Source of the DNA: Alphaproteobacteria bacterium
GTDB taxonomy: Bacteria; Pseudomonadota; Alphaproteobacteria; Micropepsales; Micropepsaceae
Assembly: GCA_003451645.1 (NCBI GenBank)
Contig: DMER01000042.1
Span: forward strand, 5,132 to 23,215
DNA: 18,084 nt
Direction of reading: 5' to 3'
The notes below the pieces were generated by a model, which saw only the letters and a program-made list of their open reading frames with translations, was not told the origin of the DNA and did not search any database. Made by a program: the position numbers and the translations under genes. Positions 1-6,807 of the stretch are shown piece after piece. Numbering within the stretch: the stretch's first letter is position 1; each line of letters starts with the position of its first letter.

Positions 1-609
1 CTGCGGGACAAGATGTTCCATAAGATGGAGGACATCGACTGGGACGCGGTGATCGATGTGCATTTGAACGGCAGCTACAATGTGTGCCGCGCGGCCATTG
101 AGCACTTCCGTACCCAGGAAGAAGGCTCGTTTGTGTTGTTCACCTCGACCTCCGGCTTGATTGGCAATGTGGGTCAGGCCAATTATGCCGCTGCCAAGAT
201 GGGCATTGTGGGCCTATCGCGCATTCTGGCGATGGAGGGCGTGCAGAAGAATGTGCGCTCGAATGTGATCGCGCCCTTTGCCTGGTCACGCATGATCGCG
301 ACAATTCCTGTGAAGGACGAAGCGTCCGCCAAGCGGGTGGAGCGCATGAAGAACTACATGCGCGCTGATCAGGTGGCCACCCTTGCGGTCGCTCTGGCAA
401 GCCCTCATGCAAAGGACGTGAACGGACAGATCTTCGTGGCGCGCGGGAACGAGTATTTCCTCATGTCACAGCCCCGGCCGATCCGCGGCATTGGCCGCAC
501 CGATGGCTGGACCCCGCAGCAGATCTGCGAGCACGCTTTGGCTGCGATGAAACCCAACTTCTTCGACAGCGGCGCCACGACGTCAGTCTTTGGCTGGGAC
601 CCGATCTAG
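1..609 (+). CDS. SDR family NAD(P)-dependent oxidoreductase, 5'-truncated
   Basis: This is the C-terminal part of a short-chain dehydrogenase/reductase; the reading frame is open to base 1, so the N-terminal Rossmann half lies outside the window. Numbering from the ATG at 13, the active-site elements are visible: Asn19 in HLNG, Ser45/Ser47 in TSTSG, and the YxxxK pair Tyr58/Lys62 in NYAAAK. The tail after residue 100 is long and ends in FGWDPI. Such tails are typical of SDRs related to the 3-hydroxyacyl-CoA dehydrogenase part of multifunctional enzyme 2. The substrate cannot be read from the sequence; a hydroxyacyl-CoA or similar beta-hydroxy compound is an inference. The first internal ATG (13) is not the real start, because the residues before it (LRDK) fit the usual family sequence. 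The next gene is on the same strand, about 210 bp away, so an operon is unlikely. Confidence 0.9.
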   Translation: MRDKMFHKMEDIDWDAVIDVHLNGSYNVCRAAIEHFRTQEEGSFVLFTSTSGLIGNVGQANYAAAKMGIVGLSRILAMEGVQKNVRSNVIAPFAWSRMIATIPVKDEASAKRVERMKNYMRADQVATLAVALASPHAKDVNGQIFVARGNEYFLMSQPRPIRGIGRTDGWTPQQICEHALAAMKPNFFDSGATTSVFGWDPI

Positions 610-618
610 CGCAACGGG

Positions 619-644
619 CCGAAAAGTGTGTTTGCGGTTTTCGG
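619..644 (+). terminator. possible weak hairpin after the SDR gene
   Basis: CCGAAAA (619-625) and TTTTCGG (638-644) form a perfect 7-bp inverted repeat around a 12-base loop, ten bases after the SDR stop codon. No T-run follows the stem, so it is at best a weak terminator and may be chance. I see nothing else of note between 645 and 800. Confidence 0.25.
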
Positions 645-820
645 ATAACCCGCTGCGCCAACCAGAAAAACTGAAGCCGTAGCCGTCTCATGTGATCGTC
701 CGCGGCTTTAGGCTCACAGATCACAAACTCGGCAACCGGGCGTGAAGGCAGCGGGCCCTTGGCGGTCGCATGGCCCGCCCCTACTTAAGGGTCATCAGCC
801 ATCTAACCGGAGAGCATCCC

Positions 821-1534
821 ATGATTGACATCAGACCTTTCGCGACTTTGGGCACCATGCGCAATGACTGGCTCAACGCGCATTATCACTTCAGTTTTGC
901 CAATTACGCTGACCCCAAGCGCATGAATTGGGGTGCCTTGCGTGTCTGGAACGACGACACGATCAAGCCTGGCACTGGCTTCGAGCGCCATGGCCACCGC
1001 GACATGGAAATTATCACTTACGTCCGCAAAGGCGCCATTACCCACCGCGACCATCTCGGCAATGAAGGCCGCACCCTGGCAGGAGACGTGCAGGTCATGT
1101 CCGCAGGCACAGGCATCCTGCATGAGGAACACAATCTGGAGGGAGAGGAGACACAGATCTTTCAGCTATGGATCGTGCCAAACCAAACGGGCGTAAAGCC
1201 CGGCTGGGCCAGCGCGCAATTCCCAAAGGACAACCGTGCCGGGCGTCTGGTCACTTTGGCCTCTGGGCATGACCACGCCATCAAAGCGGGAGCCTTGCCA
1301 ATCCATCAAGACGCTGAGGTCCTAGGCGCAACGATTACTCAAGGCCAAGAGTTGAGCCACGCTTTGAACCCAAAGCGGTTCCAATATCTTGTCCTGGCTG
1401 CCGGGGAAGTGTCCGTGAACGGTCACCGCATCGCGGCGCGCGACGGCATGGCCATAGCGGCGGAGCCTGAAGTGACGATCAAGGGCATCGCGCCAGGCTC
1501 GGAATTGTTGTTGGTTGACGTGCCTGGCGTCTAA
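821..1534 (+). CDS. pirin family protein (bicupin)
   Basis: A 237-residue cupin protein of the pirin/YhaK type. The four metal ligands of pirins are visible: His57 and His59 in RHGHRDME, His101 in GILHEE and Glu103. Their positions match those of human pirin almost exactly. The N-terminal half carries the conserved pirin block (HFSFANYADP, WGALRVWNDD, GxGFxxHGHRDMEI); the C-terminal half (about 130-237) is the second, degenerate cupin. Some bacterial pirins have quercetin 2,3-dioxygenase activity and others bind metabolic enzymes; which applies here is unknown. The ATG at 821 is preferred because GGAGA (809-813) lies 7 bases upstream and the pirin homology begins right there. The gene converges on the Nudix gene, with 29 bp between the stops and no obvious terminator. 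Confidence 0.92.
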   Translation: MIDIRPFATLGTMRNDWLNAHYHFSFANYADPKRMNWGALRVWNDDTIKPGTGFERHGHRDMEIITYVRKGAITHRDHLGNEGRTLAGDVQVMSAGTGILHEEHNLEGEETQIFQLWIVPNQTGVKPGWASAQFPKDNRAGRLVTLASGHDHAIKAGALPIHQDAEVLGATITQGQELSHALNPKRFQYLVLAAGEVSVNGHRIAARDGMAIAAEPEVTIKGIAPGSELLLVDVPGV

Positions 1535-1563
1535 GGTCCAGCCAACGTCGCCAACCGCAGCCC

Positions 1564-2043
1564 TTACCATGTCTCGCGTACTGGGCTTTCGCCCGCGATC
1601 TCATTCAAGCAGGACAACGTCCCTCGCGTGGTGCCTTCTGGCAGCTGCGCGAGGGGGAAAAAGCCACACTCGGCGATCTCCATATTGGGGGTCGCCAGGC
1701 CGCGCGGTGCGGACCAACGCGCGCACACATAGAGCGCAATGTGATCGGACTTGTATTTGGTGGCATTGAAATAAAACCCTGCAAGCTGCACAGGCTTTTC
1801 GCCTTCCACCCAGGTCTCTTCGCGAAGTTCCCGGATCGCCGCATCGGCACCGCTTTCCCCTCTGTCGATGGCTCCGCCAGGCATGAACCATCCGGGCATA
1901 TAGGTGTGCCGCACCAGCAAGACCTTATCGCCATCGAACACCGCTGTGCGGACACCTAACGTCACGGGCGGCAGCTTGCCGCCATCCCTCATCCGCCGCC
2001 AGCGCTCAAAAGCACTCCGGCCAAATCTCAGCAAGGGGTTCAT
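1564..2043 (-). CDS. Nudix hydrolase
   Basis: A 159-residue Nudix protein. The Nudix box GX5EX7REUXEEXGU is seen at residues 57-79: Gly57, Glu63, then Arg71-Glu72-Leu73-Arg74-Glu75-Glu76. All acidic metal-binding positions are kept, but the late Gly is Trp78. The upstream strand VLLVRHTYMPGWFMPGG is typical of enzymes that hydrolyse nucleoside diphosphate derivatives (NUDIX 'house-cleaning' or sugar-nucleotide hydrolases). The substrate cannot be deduced. The N-terminal 25 residues are basic and not part of the fold. The ATG at 2043 is taken as the start; a TTG 24 bases further upstream is possible but less likely. It is convergent with the pirin gene and divergent from the flagellin-like gene. 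Confidence 0.9.
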   Translation of the reverse strand: MNPLLRFGRSAFERWRRMRDGGKLPPVTLGVRTAVFDGDKVLLVRHTYMPGWFMPGGAIDRGESGADAAIRELREETWVEGEKPVQLAGFYFNATKYKSDHIALYVCARWSAPRGLATPNMEIAECGFFPLAQLPEGTTRGTLSCLNEIAGESPVRETW

Positions 2044-2224
2044 CCCGTTCCCGTCCTCTTGCAGCAACGTTATTGGTTAGTGCTGGTAAACCACGCGCCA
2101 ACCCACCTCGCAATCGTCTGTTTGCAATTTGAGCAATTCCTGAAAGCCTTGTTTGACAGACGCGTGGCACAATGTGGGGACGGCATCTAGTCACGACCAC
2201 TTTAGTAACACGGGCGGGAAAGCC

Positions 2225-2881
2225 ATGCGGCTGCAAGTGACCAATTCCTATGACGACACCAGCAGCGTCTTTGCGCTGGCACGACGCATCTTGTCCGGCG
2301 CGCACAAGGCAGAGGCGCAAGTGCCTGACGTGGACATCCAGTCGGGCATCGGCCGTGCTTTGCGCCAAGCCTCCTGTGTCACCGCTGCGCAATCGCTAAG
2401 GCACAAGGCCGCGCATGCCATTGGCGTTGTGGAAGGAACGCTGATCGCCACAGACGCGATCGATGGCTGCTTGTGCGAAGCGCAAGAACTGATCAGCCAG
2501 GCCCTGGCCACGCAAGACACCGGCGCACGTGCGCTCATAGCCGGACGCTTCACTGACCTAGTGAACTGTATTGATGAGTTGGCGAACGCAGCCACCTTCT
2601 CTGAGATCAACCTGATCAGTGGCGGCAAGGACAAGATCGAGCTCATCTGTCCCATTGGCGCTCAGCCGCGCCACGCGATCGGACACATCGTTCTGATGGC
2701 AGGCGAGCGTGGATTGGGTCTCAAACTCCCCCGCAACAATTTCCGCGACAACCAGAGTATTGAGCAGGCGGCCTTGCAGCTGACCCGTGCCCGCGCAAGG
2801 CTGTTCAAGGCCGCTGACACATTCCTCAATCAGGCCTCGATGCTGGCGCCCTATCTCGCGGATGCAGCAGCGGCTGCCTGA
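2225..2881 (+). CDS. short flagellin-like protein
   Basis: A 218-residue protein that I align by eye with the D0/D1 core of flagellin. Residues 45-122 form a long helical stretch (VVEGTLIATDAIDGCLCEAQELISQAL, then TGARALIAGRFTDLVNCIDELANAA). This parallels the flagellin N-terminal helix pair. TFSEINLISGG (124-134) matches the flagellin 'T.FNG..LL.G' turn, and residues 137-166 resemble the D1 beta-hairpin (IELICPIGAQPRHAIGHIVLMA). Residues 178-214 form a C-terminal helix as in the flagellin C-terminal D1/D0. There is no D2/D3 insertion, and the usual flagellin start (MA..INTN) is replaced. It could be a diverged minor flagellin, a hook-associated-like protein, or a homologue with another role. 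No secretion chaperone or filament genes adjoin it, but motA is 2.5 kb downstream. The ATG at 2225 follows a weak GGGAAAG; an upstream TTG at 2153 is less convincing. Confidence 0.6.
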   Translation: MRLQVTNSYDDTSSVFALARRILSGAHKAEAQVPDVDIQSGIGRALRQASCVTAAQSLRHKAAHAIGVVEGTLIATDAIDGCLCEAQELISQALATQDTGARALIAGRFTDLVNCIDELANAATFSEINLISGGKDKIELICPIGAQPRHAIGHIVLMAGERGLGLKLPRNNFRDNQSIEQAALQLTRARARLFKAADTFLNQASMLAPYLADAAAAA

Positions 2882-2961
2882 CCCCAGTAGGAAATCCGCG
2901 CGGGACAGCGCTTGGAAAAACCGGTTATGCTGGCGCCATACAGTGGCGCAGAGGCTTTCGC

Positions 2962-3822
2962 ATGACCGGAACGATCCATTCACTCTCAAACCAAGACCAG
3001 ATCGCCTATTGGAATGGCGAAGCAGGCGCGCGATGGGTCGCGGAACAGGAACGTCTGGACGCCATGATGGCAGCGACAACCATCGCGCTGCTCGATGCGG
3101 CCGACCCTCAAGCCGGCGAGCATGTCCTGGATGTGGGTTGCGGCTGTGGCACAACGTCTATCGCGCTCATGGAATCGGTGGGTCCGAACGGCAAGGTCTT
3201 GGGCCTTGACGTATCGGCTCCCATGCTCGAGGTCGCGCGCCGCCGCGGCCGTGAGGCAGACCTTTCCGGCCTGACTTTTCAAGAGGCGGATGCGGCGACG
3301 GCAAGTCTTTCTCCTGGTACCTTTGATCTTTTGTCTTCGCGGTTTGGCGTGATGTTCTTCGCTGATCCTGTTGTCGCTTTCCGTAATCTTCGCCGCGCTC
3401 TAAAGCCATCAGGCAGGCTTGCTTTTGTGTGCTGGCGGGATTGGCGTCAGAATGAGTGGGTGCGCGTGCCGGTCATGGCCGTGCAGCCCCATGTGCCGCC
3501 GCAACCCCCTTTGGCTCCAGAGGATCCCGGCCCTTTTGCGTTTGCCAGGATTGCGCGCCTGCGTACGATTCTGGCCGCATCGGGGTTTGATGCCATCACC
3601 GTCCGGCCGCTCAATGGCTCTGGCCTCTTTGGCGAGACGTTGGAGGAGGGCGTGCAGTATCTCTCGGGCTTTGGCCCGATCTCCCGGATGCTTGGCCCGG
3701 CCAGTGAGTTGGAGCGCGCTCGCGCGATGTCAGCTTTGCGGGAGGCTCTGCGCCCCTTTGCGGCACAGGGGTCCATCATGTTTGGCCTGGCGCAATGGCT
3801 GGTGACTGCTAGGGTTGCCTGA
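2962..3822 (+). CDS. class I SAM-dependent methyltransferase
   Basis: A 286-residue methyltransferase with a Rossmann-like SAM-binding fold. Motif I is VLDVGCGCG at residues 55-63, and the acidic residue binding the SAM ribose is Asp83 in GLDVS. A motif II/III region follows (FQEADA, then FDLLSSRFGVMFFADP and ALKPSGRLAFVCW). The layout resembles the UbiE/COQ5-like group. The C-terminal 100 residues probably form the substrate pocket and give no clue to the substrate. AGAGG (2950-2954) lies 7 bases before the ATG and supports this start. It is 80 bp downstream of the flagellin-like gene on the same strand, so co-transcription is possible but unproven. It converges on the proline iminopeptidase-like gene, with only 2 bp between the stops. 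Confidence 0.9.
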   Translation: MTGTIHSLSNQDQIAYWNGEAGARWVAEQERLDAMMAATTIALLDAADPQAGEHVLDVGCGCGTTSIALMESVGPNGKVLGLDVSAPMLEVARRRGREADLSGLTFQEADAATASLSPGTFDLLSSRFGVMFFADPVVAFRNLRRALKPSGRLAFVCWRDWRQNEWVRVPVMAVQPHVPPQPPLAPEDPGPFAFARIARLRTILAASGFDAITVRPLNGSGLFGETLEEGVQYLSGFGPISRMLGPASELERARAMSALREALRPFAAQGSIMFGLAQWLVTARVA

Positions 3823-3824
3823 CG

Positions 3825-4793
3825 TCAACCCACCTCGCGAAAGGCATCGCTGGCTCGGATCAACGCATCCCGGACCGCTGGGTCACGCGGCGAATGGGGC
3901 GCGCCCTGCAGCACTGAGAAACCGGCTTGCGGCAGCGCTTGCGCCAAAGCCTGCGCTGAAGACAGCGGACAAGCAAGATCAGAGGACCCATGAATGATTT
4001 GGACCGGATGCTCCCGAAGTACGCGCACCTTGCGCAATAGCCCGCCCTCATCATCCAGGAACGATCCGTTGACGGCGTAGTGCACAACAATGCGCGACCC
4101 GGCAAAGACGAATGGCGCCAGCCAGTCCGACGACAAAAGCGCCTCTTCTTGCAAATCACGCTCGCTCACATTGGTGCGCGAGGCCCAGATCGCCAGCGCG
4201 CGCGCAGCGGTAATCGCAGCCGGCGTCGCCTCACCCATCAGCCTGCGGTGATAGGCGCCCAACAGGTCATGATGTTCAGCGGCGGGAATAGGCGCCAGAT
4301 AACGCCCCCAGTCCTCGACCAAATACGCATGGGCGCCCTCTTGATATTGCCAGCGGTCTTCCTGGCGCGTGCCCAGAAAGATGCCCCGCAAGATGAGCCC
4401 GCTCACCCGGTCAGGATGCGCAGAGGCATAGGCCAACGCCAGCGTCGATCCCCAAGACCCGCCCTGCACCAGCCAGCGTTCGATGCCCAGATGCGCGCGG
4501 ATCGCCTCGATATCGCGCACCAGATCCCATGTCGTGTTGGCCTCCAAGGAACCCAAGGGCAGAGAGCGCGCCGCCCCGCGCTGATCGAACAGAATGACCC
4601 GGTAATGGTCCGGATCAAAGGTTCTGTGGGCGTCAGCCGAAAATCCCATGCCCGGGCCGCCATGCAGAAAGAGCACTGGCGCGCCATCCGGCCGTCCTGC
4701 CTCCGCCACAAACAAGCGGTGCCCATCACCCACATCGAGATGACAGGTCTTTGAAAACCCGCGATCCGGGTAATAGTCTCGGTAAAGGCTCAT
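3825..4793 (-). CDS. pip: proline iminopeptidase-like alpha/beta hydrolase
   Basis: A 322-residue alpha/beta hydrolase of peptidase family S33, the usual length for bacterial prolyl aminopeptidase. The oxyanion-hole motif HGGPG is at 44-48, the nucleophile elbow GGSWGS at 111-116 has Ser113, and the acid and base are most likely Asp272 (GSSDLACP) and His300 (GAPHSP). The family enzyme removes N-terminal proline from peptides in the cytoplasm. The normally conserved DQRGCGRS segment reads DQRGAARS here (70-77), so substrate preference may differ and the gene symbol is tentative. A GGGGAGGG stretch lies upstream of the ATG on the minus strand. The start is 20 bp from the divergent NTF2-like gene, so their control regions overlap. 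Confidence 0.85.
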   Translation of the reverse strand: MSLYRDYYPDRGFSKTCHLDVGDGHRLFVAEAGRPDGAPVLFLHGGPGMGFSADAHRTFDPDHYRVILFDQRGAARSLPLGSLEANTTWDLVRDIEAIRAHLGIERWLVQGGSWGSTLALAYASAHPDRVSGLILRGIFLGTRQEDRWQYQEGAHAYLVEDWGRYLAPIPAAEHHDLLGAYHRRLMGEATPAAITAARALAIWASRTNVSERDLQEEALLSSDWLAPFVFAGSRIVVHYAVNGSFLDDEGGLLRKVRVLREHPVQIIHGSSDLACPLSSAQALAQALPQAGFSVLQGAPHSPRDPAVRDALIRASDAFREVG

Positions 4794-4813
4794 ACGTGAA
4801 GGACCCTCCCCTA

Positions 4814-5314
4814 ATGATCTCCCAGCAAGCGTTTGAAGCCCTCATCACCAAATTCGCAGCCGCCGGAACGGCTGGCGATGGCGCGGCCTTTGCGGCTTGC
4901 TTTACCCCTGATGGCGTCTATCACGACTATATATATGGCCCGCATCAGGGACGCGCGTCCATCGCAGAGATGCTCACCGGTCTCTTCCACCGTGACGCCA
5001 CCGATTATCATTGGCAAATGTTCGACCCCATCACAGACGGCCACATTGGCTATTCTTGGTCACTGTCCAATTTCACCTCGACGATTCCTCAGTTCCAAGG
5101 CCGCCGCGTGACCATCGACGGCATGAGCCGCTTTGTCCTCAAGGACGGCCTGATTGAGGAGTATCGGGAGAGCGTCAATGGCGGCATCGCAATGCGCCAG
5201 CTGGGCGTGGAACCAGAGCGCATGGCCAAAGTGTTTGACCGCTGGTCAAACCGCCTCTTGGCCGAACCGCACACAAAAGCCTATCTCCAGGGCCTTGGAC
5301 GCGCGTCAAACTGA
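4814..5314 (+). CDS. NTF2/SnoaL-like protein
   Basis: A 166-residue protein with the pattern of the nuclear transport factor 2/SnoaL superfamily: an N-terminal helix (AFEALITKFAAAGTAGDGAAFAACF, residues 6-30), the strand-loop TPDGVYHDYIYGPHQGRASIAEML, and later strands ending in FVLKDGLIEEYRES. Members are small alpha+beta barrels that act as isomerases, hydrolases or binding proteins, often in polyketide or steroid chemistry. No catalytic set can be assigned here. The ATG at 4814 is chosen because the fold begins there; GAAGGA (4798-4803) lies 10 bases upstream. Longer starts would run into the divergent hydrolase gene. The role is unknown. Confidence 0.75.
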   Translation: MISQQAFEALITKFAAAGTAGDGAAFAACFTPDGVYHDYIYGPHQGRASIAEMLTGLFHRDATDYHWQMFDPITDGHIGYSWSLSNFTSTIPQFQGRRVTIDGMSRFVLKDGLIEEYRESVNGGIAMRQLGVEPERMAKVFDRWSNRLLAEPHTKAYLQGLGRASN

Positions 5315-5424
5315 TCCTTGCTTAGGCGATCCTTAAGCCGGTCCGGACACTATGCATCGTCGCCTCAACCATAATGGGGGGAGAGGCGCACTGTCCCACG
5401 GGCCCACCAGGCGATTGCACGCGC

Positions 5425-6297
5425 ATGTTTGTCATTATTGGTATTGTTATTGTCTTTGCCATGGTCTTTGGCGGCTATACATGGGCCGGCGGCAAGTTTG
5501 ACGTCATTCTCCATTCGCTGCCTTACGAATTGACCATGATCATGGGGGCAGCCGTGGGCGCCTTTGTCATCTCCAATTCCTTGAGCGGCATCAAGGGCAC
5601 GATGGGCGGCTTCGGCAAAGTGTTCGCCGGGCCCAAATGGAAGGCCAAGGATTACGAAGACCTCCTCTGTTTGCTGTTCACGATCACCAAGACGATCAAG
5701 TCCAAGGGCCTGATCGCAATGGAACAGCACATCGAGAACCCCAAGGACAGCAACATTTTCAAACGCTACCCCAAAGTCCTCAAGGATCACTTCGCCATCG
5801 ACTTTATCTGCGACACCATCCGTATGATGACGATGAGCATGGAAGACCCCCATCAGGTCGAAACCCATATGGAAAAGCAGCTGGAAAAACATCATCATGA
5901 GGCGCTGGTGCCAGCCCACGCCCTGCAGAACATGGCCGATGGCCTGCCCGCGCTTGGCATTGTCGCCGCCGTGCTTGGCGTTATCAAAACCATGTCCGCA
6001 ATCACCGAGCCGCCGGAAGTCTTGGGCGGCATGATCGGCGGCGCGCTGGTTGGTACGTTCCTCGGCGTGTTCATCGCCTATGGATTCATCGGTCCGATGG
6101 CCTCGCGGCTCAAAGCGATCTATGACGAGGAAGGGTTCTATTATCACGTCATCCGCGATATTCTGGTCGCTCATTTGCACGGCAATGCCGCGCAAGTGTC
6201 CGTCGAAATCGGCCGCGGCAGCGTCCCATCGGAGCTCCAACCGTCCTTCGGCGAAATGGAAAAGGCGTTCAGCGTCATCCCGGCCGAGGCGGCCTAA
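5425..6297 (+). CDS. motA: flagellar motor stator protein MotA
   Basis: A 290-residue MotA, the five-copy subunit of the proton-driven flagellar stator in the inner membrane. Four membrane segments are visible, near residues 1-18, 34-52, 171-191 and 201-224. The two stator prolines are present: Pro175 in ADGLPALGIVAAVLGV and Pro224 in AYGFIGPMA, equal to E. coli Pro173 and Pro222. In the cytoplasmic loop Glu100 (AMEQHIENP) aligns with E. coli Glu98, which contacts FliG, but E. coli Arg90 is replaced by Lys92. The canonical N-terminus MFVIIG fixes the start at 5425, although no strong ribosome-binding site precedes it. motB is not adjacent. The stop (TAA) overlaps the stop of the convergent kinase gene by four bases (6294-6297). 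Confidence 0.96.
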   Translation: MFVIIGIVIVFAMVFGGYTWAGGKFDVILHSLPYELTMIMGAAVGAFVISNSLSGIKGTMGGFGKVFAGPKWKAKDYEDLLCLLFTITKTIKSKGLIAMEQHIENPKDSNIFKRYPKVLKDHFAIDFICDTIRMMTMSMEDPHQVETHMEKQLEKHHHEALVPAHALQNMADGLPALGIVAAVLGVIKTMSAITEPPEVLGGMIGGALVGTFLGVFIAYGFIGPMASRLKAIYDEEGFYYHVIRDILVAHLHGNAAQVSVEIGRGSVPSELQPSFGEMEKAFSVIPAEAA

Positions 6298-6800
6298 ACC
6301 GCCGCCAAAAACTGGGCCAAATCAGTTTTGCTCCGTATCCGGACGGGCTGTCCAGGGAAGTCGCGCGCAATGGCTGCTTCAACCTTGGGCAGCTTCACCC
6401 GGCGGTAGGTCAGGATATAGCGATAAAACTCCAGATCGAATGTCTCCGGGCATCCCGGCGCCAAATCCGGCCGCACCTCGCCGCGATAGGTCCACCAGCG
6501 CTTGACCGCCCGAAAGAGACACAACGCCGTAGGCAGATCAAACTGCACCACGCAATCGGCCCGGCTCATGCGCTCGCGCATGCTGCCGCTCGTGAAGCCG
6601 CCATCGATAATCCAGCGTTCGCTCGCCGTGATGCCGCGGACCTGGGCCTGAAACGCCGCCTCATCCGGATGCGGTTTCCAGCCCGGCTGCCAATAGAGTT
6701 GGTCCAGATGAAAGACCGGAAGGCCCGTCCGCTCGCCGAGTGCCCGTGCCAGGGTCGATTTGCCCGACCCTGAACAGCCGATAATCACTATACGTTGCAT
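6294..6800 (-). CDS. P-loop kinase-like ATPase (FlaR-type)
   Basis: A 168-residue P-loop NTPase of the adenylate-kinase-like group often annotated as 'DNA topology modulation protein FlaR'. The Walker A motif GCSGSGKS is at residues 8-15. It is followed by the family signature FHLDQLYWQPGW (30-41) and ERWIIDGGF (61-69), and a basic RxxxRW-type lid near 116-122. These features suggest small-molecule or nucleotide phosphorylation; the FlaR name rests on old genetics and should not be read as a proven DNA role. The start is 7 bp downstream of the aldehyde dehydrogenase stop, with no good ribosome-binding site. It is therefore probably translated as the last gene of the lysine-degradation operon. 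It meets motA tail to tail with a 4-bp overlap. Confidence 0.8.
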   Translation of the reverse strand: MQRIVIIGCSGSGKSTLARALGERTGLPVFHLDQLYWQPGWKPHPDEAAFQAQVRGITASERWIIDGGFTSGSMRERMSRADCVVQFDLPTALCLFRAVKRWWTYRGEVRPDLAPGCPETFDLEFYRYILTYRRVKLPKVEAAIARDFPGQPVRIRSKTDLAQFLAAV

Positions 6801-6807
6801 CCAGCAA

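Noticed and set aside
619..644. Strong intrinsic terminator after the SDR gene
   Set aside because: The stem is only 7 bp and AT-rich in half, and no T-run follows; it is listed only as a weak possibility.
5365..6240. Long minus-strand reading frame opposite motA
   Set aside because: motA is unmistakable, and the antisense product is His/Asp/Gly-rich with no recognisable domain.
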